A stretch of 64,000 nucleotides of DNA from Podospora pseudocomata (GCF_035222375.1 NW_026946366.1:1984001-2048000); one strand, 5' to 3'. Shown: positions 23,275-35,353, counted from the stretch's first letter. Notes: generated by a model from the letters alone, not told the origin. Numbers and translations: made by a program.

Positions 23275-24093
23275 ATGGCCTCATGGTACAGCTCCCTCCT
23301 GACCAACGCGTCCACAAACATCACCAAGCTCCAGCGAACCTACTTCGCGGGCGAATCCGACGGCGACACCGAAGACGACACGCATGTCTGCCGCGTCTTG
23401 AGAAACTACTACACCGAAAAAGGCAGCCCCTTCCCCGGCTGGCTGCCCCCCGACCCGAAGGCTCCTCCACCGCAACAACCTGTTTTGGCGCAGCAGCAGC
23501 AGGGCAGATATGGCGGGTTTAACAACCAGGCTGGACCGGGAGGGTCGCAGACGAGATTGAATAGTCTGTGGGATAACAACAAGGGCGGTCAGCAGCAGGG
23601 ACAGGTTGCGAGCAGTAGGAACCCATTTGCTGCTGGGGGACAGGCGGTGCAGCAGGATAATAGGCCGCAGGTGCAGAGTTTGAGGACAGGGGGGAGTTAT
23701 CAGGGGGGTGGGAGGCCGGATGGTATGTCACCCACAGGAAGCGCGGCGAGTGGGACGAGCGCGCAAGAAAAGTTGAAGCAGAGGCTTTGGGGGGGAGGTG
23801 CAAGGACTACGAGCCCGAATGCGGCGGGACCTTTCCAACCGCCGGCTCCTCAGCAGCAACAGCAGGCGCCGCCTCCACAGCAAGGTAGACGGGGGTGGGG
23901 AGGGGCTGCTGCTCCGGAGGGGGGGTATTCTAGTAGGCGGGACGAGAGGCCGGTTATGAGTGCGAATGCGCCGTGGGCGGATGGAGGTTTTGATTCTCCT
24001 TCTGGCGGCGGCGGTGGTGGTGGTGGAGGGAGGAGTTATGGTTTGCCGAGCGGACCAAGGGGAGGGTTGCCAAGTGGTCCTCGACCGAGATGA
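23275..24093 (+). CDS. MSO1: Mso1-like Sec1-binding protein
   Basis: A single exon encodes 272 residues. The first 60 or so residues (MASWYSSLLTNASTNITKL, then DGDTEDDTHVCRVLRNYYTE and PFPGWLPPDP) match the Sec1-binding region of the Mso1 family. In yeast Mso1 binds the SM protein Sec1 and the exocytic SNARE complex at sites of vesicle fusion. The rest is low-complexity, rich in Gln, Gly, Pro and Ser, with SLW and RLWG-type short motifs and a poly-Gly run near residue 245. That disordered tail is usual for filamentous-fungal members. The start ATG sits in a CACCATGG context. The exocytic role is inferred from the conserved N-terminal region only. Confidence 0.85.
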   Translation: MASWYSSLLTNASTNITKLQRTYFAGESDGDTEDDTHVCRVLRNYYTEKGSPFPGWLPPDPKAPPPQQPVLAQQQQGRYGGFNNQAGPGGSQTRLNSLWDNNKGGQQQGQVASSRNPFAAGGQAVQQDNRPQVQSLRTGGSYQGGGRPDGMSPTGSAASGTSAQEKLKQRLWGGGARTTSPNAAGPFQPPAPQQQQQAPPPQQGRRGWGGAAAPEGGYSSRRDERPVMSANAPWADGGFDSPSGGGGGGGGGRSYGLPSGPRGGLPSGPRPR

Positions 24094-24991
24094 TGGGTTG
24101 GTGCTAGGGAAAGGCCGAAAGCATTGGGATGAATGAATCTTGTAATTGGGTCTATGGGTCAAGAGTGACAGAGGGGATGCTGGTGTGACGACTCGGATTC
24201 CGTGTACAGAGCCGGCCGCGTCCAGTTACGCGGACTACAGTGAAATGCGAACCAAGCCGTTCTCCACCAGTTAAAGCCGAGCCATGACTTCAGGGGCTTC
24301 GATGTGTTGGAAGACAGCTACAGGGACAGTCGAACATATTACGGGAAAACTTTACTCTCAACAACCGTGTGAACAACGGAGATGATCATTTCAGCAACAA
24401 ATAGTACAGAAAGTGCTGTCTAGCAGGCGTGTGTTTGATGTATCAGTATGTCCATAGCCGTAAGTCGTGCCTTGATGGCAGCAAATCATCTATTTTACAA
24501 AGGCACCGCCAGAATATTCTCTTCTTGAAATTTCTCGGCAAGACTATGACCATGGTCTGTTTGTTGGCATCAGATGACGACGACATGCCCCGAGTGGTAC
24601 GTGTTGAAGGCGAGGGCTGGTTGTGCCTCGGTGATAGCAAGTACCGGTACCTTTTCTTAGCTATTATTAGGTAAGGACCAGCAGCCTATCAAAGTACCGG
24701 CACCTTTATCAGGGAGCAACCCCTCCAACTGCGCGGGGTTGCCTGCCCATCTGGGCGTTCCTTCAACCTTGACAAGTCCCCCAAAGCTTATAAAACACCT
24801 CGTGGTCACAGTCCACTACCTACCAGTCCGTCTTCTGCTGACCCCGGGCAAACCATTGCGCATGTGAATCTGTTTTCGGTCAAAAGAGCTAGTACCTATC
24901 TGTTGCGAAAATAATTAACCGACCTAGCACACAGCCTCAGCGAGCTAGCTAAGGGAGGGATCCAAGCGGTTGCTGTTGCTGCTTTGCGACA
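24094..24991. other. Intergenic MSO1 to GYP7
   Basis: About 900 bp with no supported gene. It contains a short direct repeat (AGTACCGGTACCTTT at 24640 and AGTACCGGCACCTTT at about 24693) and a TATA-like element upstream of GYP7. Confidence 0.5.
24789..24795 (+). promoter_or_regulatory. TATA-like element upstream of GYP7
   Basis: TATAAAA lies about 200 bp upstream of the GYP7 start codon, a plausible core-promoter position. Assignment rests on motif and location only. Confidence 0.35.
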
Positions 24992-27633
24992 ATGACCAGG
25001 GTTACAAAGATGACGTCGCCGTCATTCCCAAACTCTCAACCGCAACCACCATCAGCAGACTCCCACTCCACCATTTCCATTTCCACCTCCACCTCCACCT
25101 CCAACATTTCCCGCTCAGAAATCCCTCCGCGTCCGTCTTCTCCCTCAGGAAGCCTCTACGCTATGTCCGACGACGAAGAATCCGACTACAACACCATCAC
25201 CCACACCGAAACCGGCCGCGGCGTGAAGCTCCTCTTTTCAAAGTCCAAAGTCTACGTTCACCCTACACCTTCGGCCAAGGACAATATCCCGGGGTATATT
25301 GCCCTCTTGCAGCAAAAAGCCTCCTCCGGCCTTACCCGACCGACGAGTTCCTCCTCAAAAGCCTCGATTCGCTCCTCGGATTTGCTGCTCGCATGGGTGC
25401 CTGAATCTCAACTGGGGGACTCGGCCTCGATTTATGTCAAGGTTGACCTCTGCGATGGGGGCTCCCCCCCAAAACAATCATACCTGGTGCCGCCTCCCCC
25501 GACGGTGACTACCCACCGGGGTTCGGTAGGGAGCTATGCGTTTGCTATTCCCGTGTCGGCAGTGTACTCGCTGCTTGTCCGTCCGCCAAGCTTGGGGTGG
25601 TGGTATGGGAGCGTGATTATCAACTCGAGGGCCGGTGATTCTTTTCCAGCCTTGTTTTTTCACGACAATGAATGCCAGAGCACGTTGCTGAAGAGGAAAC
25701 AGCGGGCTAGGGAGACATTTGATCCTTTTGGCGAAGGAGGGGAAATGTTTTGGGGTGGGGATGAGGTGCTGAGGTGGTTGAGGAGGTATGTTGAGATTGA
25801 GAGGAGTGCAGCGGAGCCGAATGTGTACTTGGTCGAGCCGAGCCAGGAGGATCTGGAGGGGTTTGGGGGGAAGGTTACTGCCGGTGGGAGGGCAGGGCTG
25901 GCGGTAGGGGGTGGGGTGCCTGGACCGTCGAGTTCGAGGGATACAAGCAAGGATGGGGGGATGGATCCCTTTACGAAGTTTATCAAAGAGACGGGGTGGA
26001 ATATTATGGAAAAGTTCAGCAAAGTGACGACTTTTACGAGGCAAGCAGCGCAGGATGTGCTTGATAACCCGAGGATTCCGCCACAGATGAGGAGGTTGAT
26101 GAAGAACCCCGAGGTTCAGACGCTGCAGGAGGAGTTTGATAGTGCGAGGATATACCTGGCGAGGTGGGCGATGGGAATTGCGGAACAGAGCGAGAGGGAT
26201 AGAAACCAGAGGATATGGACTGCGAGGGAGGTGATGGAGTTGGAGGATACAGATGTCGGAGAGTTTGAGCTGCTGGATAGCACGAATAGTCTCACGCTGG
26301 AGCAGATGAGGAAGCCAGTTACGCTGAGCGAGTGGAGGAAGTTTTTTGATCCACGAACTGGACGGTTATCGGTGACGGTGGATGAAGTCAAGGAGAGGGT
26401 GTTCCATGGTGGATTGAACCCCGATGATGGCGTGCGCAAGGAGGCTTGGTTGTTCTTGCTTGGTGTGTACGACTGGTATAGTACAGCCGATGAGCGAAAG
26501 GCTCAGGCTGCCTCGCTTAGAGATGCGTATATCAAGCTGAAGGGCAGCTGGTGGGAGCGCCAGATCGACCAGGGCGGTGAGGGTGAAGATGGAGAGTGGT
26601 GGAGGGAGCAGCGGGCTAGGATAGAAAAGGATGTCCACCGCACCGACCGCAATGTCCCGATCTTTGCTGGCGAAGACATCCCCCATCCCGATCCAGAGTC
26701 TCCCTTCGCCGAAGTCGGCACCAATGTTCACATGGAGCAACTCAAGGACATGCTCCTCACCTACAACGAATACAACAAAGACCTCGGCTACGTGCAAGGC
26801 ATGTCGGATCTTCTTACCCCCATTTACGCCATTCTTCAAGACGACGCCATGGCCTTTTGGGGATTCAAGTGCTTCATGGACAGGATGGAGCGCAACTTTT
26901 TGCGTGATCAGTCTGGCATGCGGGCTCAGTTGTTGGCTCTTGACCACCTGGTTCAGTTCATGGACTCCAAGCTGTATGAACACCTCCGTTCGGCGGACAG
27001 CACCAACTTTTTCTTCTTCTTCCGGATGCTGCTCGTGTGGTACAAGCGCGAGTTTGACTGGCCGGATGTGCTGCGGTTGTGGGAGGGTTTGTGGACGGAT
27101 TATTTGAGCAGTAGCTTTCATCTGTTTGTAGCGCTTGCGATTCTGGAGAAGCACAGGGATGTGATCATGACGCATTTGAAGCATTTTGATGAGGTGTTGA
27201 AGTATAGTGAGTATTTTATGCCATTCCCCATTTATCCGGAGATGAACAGCTAACTGTTGTGCTAGTTAATGAACTCTCTGGTACAATGGACCTTGAGTCA
27301 ACTCTTATCCGCGCAGAAGCTCTGTTCAAGCGGTTCCAGAGGCTAGTGGAGGCGGTGGACAGGAAGGGTCACTTTCCTGCGCCCAAGAGGGTGCCCACGC
27401 AGCCAGCAGGAGACGGTACTGCTTCTGGTTCAAATACTGCTGCGACGCCTGCTTCGCCGCAGAGCAACACGAACGCGATTGAACAAAATAGTAACAGCCT
27501 AAATAACAATGGAAAGGGCAGGGAACAAGTGGAGAAGGTTATCTCGCCGGAGCTGAGGAAGTTGTTGAAGAGAGAGGTGGAAGTGCTGCCTAGACGGGAC
27601 GTGGCTACGAGTAGTAAGAACGGGGGGAAGTGA
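24992..27633 (+). CDS. GYP7: Rab GTPase-activating protein, GYP7 type (TBC domain)
   Basis: Two exons, 24992-27206 and 27266-27633, give 860 residues. After a Ser/Thr-rich lead, the GYP7/TBC1D15 N-terminal domain starts near residue 70 (GRGVKLLFSKSKVYVHPTP). The TBC domain covers about 470-770. It has the KEAWLFLLGVYDW entry, the arginine-finger motif as KDVHRTDRN (about 545) and the glutamine-finger motif YVQGMSDLLTP (about 599), so both catalytic residues are present. Family members accelerate GTP hydrolysis on Ypt7/Rab7-class Rabs at late endosomes and vacuoles. The second exon gives NELSGTMDLESTLIRAEALFKRF, which completes the domain, followed by a variable tail. A second in-frame ATG lies five codons downstream and could also serve as the start. 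Confidence 0.95.
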
Positions 27634-28132
27634 TGAGTTTTTGTTTTTTAGTGCTCTGATTGTGGCTTTTGTTTGGAGTTCTGGGACTCGGGAGACGGCA
27701 GGTGGGCAATAGGGATACCATTCTGGCGAATTAGGGGGCAAAACTGGAAGTATGGGGGTTTGGGGAGGGAACATACCTGGGACCTTGGACGAGGGATTGC
27801 ATGTTGTTGCGCGAGTTTCGAATTGGTTGTTTAGTATCCTTTGGTGGTATAGTTTATTGCTAGTGAATAACAAGCCAACAGAAAGTACAGCATGTCATAC
27901 CATTGAGTTCGAATGTCGTTTACACTCTAAACACATTTCAAGAGGAAAGACGCAAAAAAGTCAATTGCTAATCCTGTCTTTCGTGATGAAAGTTATATTC
28001 CAGCTAGGTACCGAAAACCTCAAGATTGATAAACGCCCCTGTTGTCCCCAGGGTCCCAAAAGCAAACCACATCATTAACCATTTCTTTATCCCTTATCCC
28101 AATTCATATATGTATAACCCAACCCCAAGAAA
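27634..28132. other. Convergent 3' region GYP7 / POL3
   Basis: About 500 bp shared by the 3' UTRs of the two convergent genes. I see nothing else in it. Confidence 0.5.
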
Positions 28133-31100
28133 CTACCAAATAGCAGCCTGATCAAAATCAAACCTCGCCAACTCCCCATTCGCATCCTCCAGATCCTTCT
28201 TCGCCTTCATCCGCATATAAAAAATCGGACAGTCCTTCGAGCTGCAAATCACCTCACAGTGCATGCTCCCTTGACACCTCTGGCACTGTGTCCACAACCG
28301 CCCAAATCTCACCTCCAAATCACTGACCTTGTCCAGCGTCTTCTTGTACAACTCACCCACCCTCGGCGCGTCATCGGCACACACCGCGCCCTGACTCTCT
28401 TCTTTCCCTGTCAAGGGTTTCTTGCAACCCATACACGTTTGGGTTTTCTTGGCAAATTTCATGAGACCGCCTACTTTGGGTGCCGCGACGGAGATGGCGC
28501 GGGTGTGATCACCTGTCAGCAAGGACTTGGCTTTTGTCTCGCCGAGGATGGGCTCGAAGATGCGGCCGAGGGGTTTGGCGAGCTGATTGTCGAGGTAGTA
28601 TTTTGTGTCGATGGGGACGTTGTGCTCGAGGACGTAGATGGGGTCTTCGGAGCGTTCGAAATTCTTGGAGCCAGTCGCGCCTTTGACCATGACATAGGCT
28701 ACACGGTCGCCGAGGGCGGGGGCGGAACCGGCGTCGCGTTTCTTCATGCGGTGGGCGAGCTCGACGTGAGCTTGCTTGGCGGCGTAGTCGTCTTTGGTGA
28801 GGGCTTTCGTGATGACGAGCTTGGACATGTCGACGCGGTTTTGAAGGAGGTCGGCGATGGTGTCTTTGACGTATCTAGGGGAAATTAGTATTCCGCAGGG
28901 TAAGTGATGAGAGGAGGGGGGCTTACTCTTGAGCTCCAGGGACGTCACGATCGATGAGAATCATGCGGAGGACCTTCTCGATGACGGTTTGCACCAAAAG
29001 ACAGTTGTCACGACGGACAGTCTCAATACCCTTGGTGTCCATCTTGTCATACTTCTCCGGCTTTGTCCAGTACAGCCCAGCATAACGCTTCTTGTTAATC
29101 AGAAGATAGGGAAAGTACACCTTTTCGAACTCGAGCTTGATGGGCTTGATGAACTTGCTAGACACATAATTCGCCGCATCCTCGCCGAGCTTCATGGCCT
29201 CGGCCAACTCCTTGGTGCCAAACTTGACCATGACGGAATCAGTATCACCGTAGATGACCTGAGCGTCATGACTGTAGCCATTCTTGATGCAATATCTGTC
29301 CTCAACTTCGTGCTTCGTCCTCTCAATCATTTGACGACCGAAAGCGGTGGTACTACTAGCAATCTCCAAGCAGGGGAGTTTGCCGTTGGTGGCACCAGTC
29401 AAACCGTAGACGGAGTTTGCACTGATCTTCAAGGCTAGTTGACGACCGTTGAGCACAGCCTTTTTGAATGGATCTGTCTCAGCGGCAAGTTCTCTCTTGG
29501 CCTCCTTTCTAGCCGAGAGCAATTCCTCTAGAATTTGGGCCAATAGCCCCTTTCTCTTTTTGGTGGTAACGAACATGTCGCCATTGGGGGTAACGATGTA
29601 GTCCTCATCCTTGACTAAGCTCCACCTCTCAATATCCTTCTTCTTGATGAGAGTGGTGTAACACAAATTGTGGGCTTGAATGATGCTGGGGTACAGCGAA
29701 GCGAAATCCAGAGTGGCGATGGGGACATCGTAGTATCCTCTTGTAGGCTCAATGACAGTGGCACCCTCATACTGCTCTTCTGATGACTCTGATCTCATGT
29801 TGGGAATGACAAGCTTTTGCTCCAGGGCCTTGCGGAAGAGCTGACTCAAGAATTTGACTTGCTGACCTCTGGCGAGGAGAAAGTTGAATGGTACCCCCGT
29901 AACTCTTGCCATTTCGGTGTAGTTTTCAAGGCAAGACAGCTTGTCCATGAGTCTTTGTGGCAGGTAGGCATCCTTGAGACAGTAGAGTGCCAGTCTGCGT
30001 CTCGACTCTGGGGTACCCTCGAAAAGCTCCGTGATCATGGAGTGATGGACATCTTCTTTTTGTTCACCAAGAAAATGGGCGCACACAGAGTTCAGGGTAT
30101 AGCTGCGAAGTTGGTGGTCACGTTGAACCAGTTGAAGCAAGTCGAGCTGGAGACGACCGTTAGTGTTGGTGGCCTTCGTGTCGCGGTTGCCCATCTGCTT
30201 GCTGGAGAAGTTGGTTTCCTTCGCTACCGACTTGACGTGCGTGCGAGACCAGTATTCGAAGTTATGCACCTTGAGATGTTTCGCCCTGTCAAGGAGATAG
30301 GGGAAATCGAAGTTGGCAATATTGTACCCGATGATGATATCTGGATCAACCTTCTCTAGGAAGTCCCGCCATGCAGCCAACATTTTCCCTTCGTCATTAA
30401 ACTCCAGGATCTGAGTGGCCACAATGGGACTTGTGGTATCGAGACAGAACACGTTTCGTACAAACGGCTTCTTGTCTCCGTATTTGGTGACGATATTGGC
30501 GATTTGAATGACGGAATCGTGTTGGGCCTCGGGGAAAATACCTTTGCGACCAGCGCACTCGATATCGAACGAGAGAATCCGGAGAGGGGCCATCTTAGAC
30601 CACTCTCCAGAGGGCTTATGCGAAATCAGCTCTCGGTAGCTAATGACAGCTTCGAACTGGCAGTTGGACTGCTTGTTCATGTGGATAAGGTCATATGCGC
30701 CGGCGGGTGCTTCAACCCAAGACATGCCAGCAATCGAACAGTCTACCATGAACCGAAGCAAGTACTGGATACTGTCGTAGGTCATGATGCCGCCATCATG
30801 CTTCCACATCCCCTTCCAGTTGGCCTCGCCTCTCTCGATCATGGTGCGGACCTTGTTGATGTGTTTTGGATCGGTAACCGTAACCTTGATATAAGGATTT
30901 TGGACGTTCCCTTGGAAGCCATAGATGTTCTCGCGCATGGTCAGCGATACATTATGAATGACCTGTTGATATTGGTGATTTTGCGACATCTGCGATTCGA
31001 GATATGCTTTGAACGCAAGGCAGTCCTCAACGACGAACGAGACTGGCGCCGCGACATAGAGGTAGTGCTTGAAGTCTTTGACATGCAAAAGAACGGAGTT

Positions 31101-31511
31101 GCCGTTCTCGGTCACGCCAAATAGCTTCACAGCAGGTTGACCACCACCGATCGTGCCCTCCTCTGCCTCGATGGCTTGGAAGCAGAGACTGTGCTTGGAG
31201 GGATCGAAGTCGTTTGGAATGGGTGGCCGCTCCCATGCTTGGTCCTTTTCTGAGTTGTTTTGCTTGAGGTCTGAGATGTCCTGATTCAGTCTTTCAAGCA
31301 CTTCGCTCTCAAAAACACTCTTCTGTTGGCTCGAGGCCATTCTGCCTTTGCTGTCATTTTGAGAGCTCTTGAAGCGTTGTGCTGGAGACGATGTGGGCTC
31401 ATCGATGCGGCGCTTCTTGGTGGTGGCGATAGAGGGAGTTGCGGCGATGTTCCGCCGGGTGCTTGAAGCCTCGCCAAATGCCCTTTTCTGCGGTAATGTC
31501 GCGGAAGGCAT
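28133..31511 (-). CDS. POL3: DNA polymerase delta catalytic subunit
   Basis: This is the replicative B-family polymerase for the lagging strand, with 3'-5' proofreading. Exons 28927-31511 and 28133-28874 splice to 1108 residues, the usual length. Exonuclease motif I is [17 protein letters not shown] (about 315), followed by [15 protein letters not shown]. Polymerase motifs are [17 protein letters not shown], the [12 protein letters not shown] helix and YGDTDSVMV (about 750, with both catalytic Asp). The C-terminus carries two cysteine modules: CMGCKKPL (about 1009), which binds zinc in the family, and CQRC...C...C (about 1057-1078), which holds the 4Fe-4S cluster in known enzymes. The 52-nt intron lies just after DRDVPGAQ. 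Upstream DNA contains two ACGCG boxes. Intact. Confidence 0.97.
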
Positions 31512-32218
31512 TTTGGATTGCTTTGTTGAAGGAGTGGCTTGCAGAAGAGCAAGTCTAGATTCCAGCTGTATGTCGAGGCATGGGATGGTGGGATATGGCA
31601 GCTGGGTCGTCTCTGGTTTGATGGGGATAGAAAGACGGTTGGAATAAGGACGTGGGATCTGGCTGGACTGTTGTTGGAGGTGTTGATGGCACGAACTCGA
31701 AATTCATTGAGCCAAAGAAACTGGGTGGACGCGCTCCATTCCCTTGTTACGTGACTGCCCCACTTTCCCGACGCGAGAGTTAAATTGACCAGTGAGGTAT
31801 GTACCCTGCGTTAGACTTTAAGTGGTTCCTCAATATGGCCGCGACGCCACGCTCTTGCCCTACCTTAGAGCAAAACATATCGGGTTCAAGCATAAGCCTC
31901 TTTTGCTCGTCATTTATCTATTGGTCATTTCTAACAAAAGTGGATGACAGCTTACAGGAAGAGTTGGAGCAAAAGCGCAGCCTGCCAACTAGCACCACGT
32001 GAATTCGCGTTACCTAACCCTGAACTTGGACCCTCGCATCCATCTCAACCCACTTACCCCGCCAACCTTCATCGGATCTTATTGATTGTTTACTTTCACC
32101 AACATTCTCATTCAACTTACAACATCGACATCCAGAAACACCCCAAACTAAAAACCACTAGTCCAGTCTCACGAGTTATCCATAAAATATCTCAATCAAC
32201 AGCAGACTGACCTCCAAA
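31512..32218. promoter_or_regulatory. Divergent promoter region POL3 / orphan gene
   Basis: The 707 bp separates two divergently transcribed genes. The side next to the orphan gene is a CA-rich leader. Two ACGCG boxes lie about 220 and 260 bp upstream of POL3. Confidence 0.5.
31729..31775. promoter_or_regulatory. Two ACGCG (MCB-like) boxes upstream of POL3
   Basis: ACGCG occurs at 31729-31733 and 31771-31775. This is the core of the MBF cell-cycle box that drives G1/S transcription of replication genes in yeasts. Function here is inferred from the motif and the neighbouring gene. Confidence 0.35.
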
Positions 32219-33301
32219 ATGGCCGATCGCCACCTCCCTCCCTCCTCCCGACTTATAACCACAACCACTGGTCACATCCCTTCCAAACCCTCGTCTCGTC
32301 TCATCCAGCAGCCACCCGGCCCCTCAACCACTCCAACAACAAATCCACCGCCCCCAACTGCCAGCTCTGTCAGAAGAAACCTCTTCCAAAGCCAACTAAC
32401 CCGCCGCGCACCTCACCAAGCCTCGTCCTCAACCTCCTCCGACACCATCCGTCTCCACCACCACCACCACCACTCCAACTCCTACGACTCCTCCGACCCC
32501 TACCAAGACTCCCCACCTTTACCACCCCCCTCACCCTCCTCAGAGTCAATAGTTCCCCGCAACTCCCACGGTGAAATCGAACTCCTAGGCGACCCCCCCA
32601 CCCCTCCCCTCTACGACTCAGACGATTCAGCCGACCACAACAACAACTCTCCATCCCACCACCACCACCACCACCACCACCACCCGGGGAATCAAAACGA
32701 CTCCCAAAGGGCCGAACAAGCCGCCGCCCGCAACCGCCTCTCCGAAGCAGTCCGACAACACCAACTCCACCAAAACAAACTCCTTATGTCCATCCCGGGT
32801 AGCAACATGGTGGGATCCGGGTACGGAATGCACCAACAACTAAACAACACCCAACCAGAAGGTCAGCAACACCACCCCCATTTCGATACCTCCCCCTTTC
32901 TCTTCAGTCCCACCACCGCACCTCACTGTTCTGATCCTTTTTGTTCTGGTCACCACTACCCTTATTCTACTGCCCCCGCTCAGAAATTAATCTATCATCC
33001 TACTTCTTCTCCTTCCTCCTCCTCCTCCTCCTCCTCCTCCTCCTCTTCTTCTTCTTCTTCTTCTTCTTCTTTGCCTCCCATTCCTCCCAAGCTTAATAAA
33101 AAGCGAAAGGGAAAAATGAAACCCATCGTCTTTGATGAGACTGTAGACGAGAATGACAAGGAAGACTCATTTGCTAAAACCAAAAAAATCACCGAAACAG
33201 AGCTCATCGAGGAGGTCAAAGCCAGTCTGCGAGCCAAAGTGGCTGCCCTGGCCCAAGATAACTGGATGTTTGAGCCGGAGGAGCTTCCGAGACCTCATTG
33301 A
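32219..33301 (+). CDS. Low-complexity protein of unknown function
   Basis: A single open frame of 360 codons starts after a CA-rich leader (CAAAATGG). I do not recognise a family. The N-terminal part is Ser/Thr/Pro-rich with a possible short conserved element SVRRNLFQSQLTRR (about 50-63). An acidic stretch follows (GEIELLGDPPTPPLYDSDDS, about 119-138). Poly-His runs lie near 79-83 and 147-156, and a poly-Ser run of about 22 near 266-287 is encoded by a TCC/TTC microsatellite. The last 70 residues are different: basic KKRKGKMKPIVFDE followed by a predicted helix (TELIEEVKASLRAKVAALAQ) and a DNWMFEPEELPRPH end. That end looks ordered and is the likeliest conserved part. The KKRKGK stretch could be a nuclear-localisation signal. 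That it is a gene is supported by length and codon continuity across repeats; function is unknown. Confidence 0.7.
   Translation: MADRHLPPSSRLITTTTGHIPSKPSSRLIQQPPGPSTTPTTNPPPPTASSVRRNLFQSQLTRRAPHQASSSTSSDTIRLHHHHHHSNSYDSSDPYQDSPPLPPPSPSSESIVPRNSHGEIELLGDPPTPPLYDSDDSADHNNNSPSHHHHHHHHHPGNQNDSQRAEQAAARNRLSEAVRQHQLHQNKLLMSIPGSNMVGSGYGMHQQLNNTQPEGQQHHPHFDTSPFLFSPTTAPHCSDPFCSGHHYPYSTAPAQKLIYHPTSSPSSSSSSSSSSSSSSSSSSSLPPIPPKLNKKRKGKMKPIVFDETVDENDKEDSFAKTKKITETELIEEVKASLRAKVAALAQDNWMFEPEELPRPH
33004..33072 (+). repeat. TCC/TTC trinucleotide microsatellite (poly-Ser)
   Basis: A run of TCC units passes into a run of TTC/TCT units inside the orphan coding region and encodes serine throughout. Such tracts are prone to length change between strains. 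Confidence 0.85.
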
Positions 33302-33486
33302 TCACCACGACTCAGATAATCATGTCAAAAAAAATAAAAATGTAACGATACCCCAAGGCATTATGTATGCTCTTAATTATCGAATTATCGGGCTCTGATC
33401 CCTTAACTCCAAAGAATCATGTGTATCGTGTACATACAGCACCAACGTATGCTCCCCTCCCCCCCGTGTCTTGCTTTCCTCCCTCA

Positions 33487-34604
33487 TTAATCCAGCCCCT
33501 CCGCAGCCGGCGCAGCCTCCACCCTCCTCGCCATCGGTCTCCCACCACTCCCACCACCACCACCCGGCATCCCCAAGAAGCTCCCCATCATGTCAAACAG
33601 CGGGTTGCTCTGCCTCGGTCTCTGAATTCCAAAGTACATCTCCCCAATCAGCTCCAGCGCCGTGTCCCACACCCCGTCCGTGGCCTCCTTGATTGTGGGC
33701 ATGTACTTCCCCTTCAACTGCCTAAACACCTCTGGGTTGTTCCCCTTTTGCACCGCCACAATCAACAGCCCCAAAAAGTTCATGAGCGGCAGGCTAGGGA
33801 AGATCTTGGTCTCGCCAACATCTTGCACAGCCAAAGACGGGTTCTCGGCGGCGAGCTGTGAAGTAAACACCTTGTAGCACGTGGTCGCCGCCTTGAGGTT
33901 GGCCATCAACAGGTACGGAAGGACTGCCCTGGCGCAGTAGAGGGGCGCGGTGTGGGTTTCATCCTGCTTGTACCATTCATACTCCAACTGCGCAAGGACA
34001 GGAGGGGAGTCTTTCGTGGTGCCGAGGATCAAATGGCGCTCCGCCTCGTCGAGGCTCTCTTTTTCCTCTGCCAACATGGAGCCGATGACGTGGTGAAGTT
34101 CTGGGTCGCCGGCGGGGTAGTCCGAGTACTTCTTTGACCACCTATTTGTTATCCTGTCAGTCTATCACTTGTTCATAACGTTGGAGATGATGATGGGGTG
34201 GGAACGTACTCGACCACATCCTTCACAAACTTCTTCCTGTTCGGCTCGGCGGGGTCAAACAGCCTCAAACAGGTCAACACCCTCCCTTTGCTTGTAGCGT
34301 CCACCTTCAGCCCAGCCTGCTTGTAAACATCCACCAGCAAGATAGCGAGATCGCCTCCACTGCCGCCGCCTGTTGGACCTGTCTTGAGGAGGGACTGGGA
34401 GACAGAGGACAGAATGTCGATAGCGGCGGTATAGTTTTGCGATTTGGTGTACCGGGCCGCGACGAGTCGGGTCTCTTGGGCGGCTTCGTATTGGGCCTCG
34501 AAGGGCATGCCGGGGGTGATTTTGGATTGGAGGCGGGTGATGATTTTGGCTATTTTGGGGTTTGTGGGAGCCGCCGCCGGGGCGGGGGATGGGGAGGAGG
34601 CCAT
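33487..34604 (-). CDS. GET4: GET4, cytosolic factor for tail-anchored protein insertion
   Basis: Get4 with Get5 bridges Sgt2 to the Get3 ATPase and so delivers tail-anchored proteins to the ER. Exons 34210-34604 and 33487-34141 splice to 349 residues. The alpha-solenoid repeats begin KIAKIITRLQSKITPGMPFEAQYEAAQETRLVAAR (read here as KIAKIITRLQSKITPGMPF and then EAQYEAAQETRLVAARY), a clear family signature. DVYKQAGLKVD, the junction VVEWSKKYSDYPAGDPELH, and NFLGLLIVAVQKGN follow. The C-terminal tail is Gly-rich with PMARRVEAAP, as in other filamentous fungi. The start ATG is followed by a short Ala/Pro-rich lead; no other in-frame ATG precedes the conserved part. Convergent with the orphan gene, only 185 bp away. 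Confidence 0.94.
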
Positions 34605-35353
34605 CGTGAGAGGTTGATTGGGGAGGGTTGATATGAGAGGCTGTCGAGTGGTTACAGGAGAGGTGAGGTGAGGTGAGGTGAAGCTTAGGTCGGGATCGGT
34701 TCGGCTCGAAGTCGGTGTTGCACTGTTCAGCTTGTGGGGAGCTCTGCGCGCGTGAAAGTAAATACGCAGGTATTTGACGCAGAGAGTCAAAGGTTCAGCA
34801 ACGCAAGGTAAGGTACAGTTAGGTTTAGGAGAGTGTAGCTAAATCCACTGCGTCGGGACAGTTCAAGCTCAAGGTCAGGTCCACGTCCAACGTCCCCTCG
34901 ACTCCACTCTTGCGCAACTGCCTGCCGCTTCGTGTGCTTTGCCCCGCAATGACGGATGATTCTTCGATCTTCTGCGGGGCACAAGTGACATGGGACGGCT
35001 TAAGCCCCGCCCATTCTATCCTATATCAGGGTTAGGGTATGTTGGCACAACCTGAAGCCCCTGAACCCCTTTTCGCTGAGTGCGCATACTCTGTACCGAT
35101 ATCAGCTTCATCTTCACATGCATGCTAATCACTCAAAACAACAAAGTATAGTCGTATGTATACACTCGACATTATCCTCAACTTCCACACCACCAAGTCT
35201 ATTAACTCGAACCGCTCCGGGTATTCTGATCCCCTGCCTTCTGTCTGCAATGATTTTCGCTAAACTTCTCAAATGGTATCATCTGTCCACGCTGCTACAG
35301 AAACATCACAACAGTGGCCTCTCAAACAAGGATCCTCTATTATCCCATTCAAT
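34605..35353. other. Intergenic upstream of GET4
   Basis: GET4 promoter and 3' flank of the pseudo-USP gene. It contains a perfect (AGGTG)4 tract at 34661-34680. No gene is supported. Confidence 0.5.
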
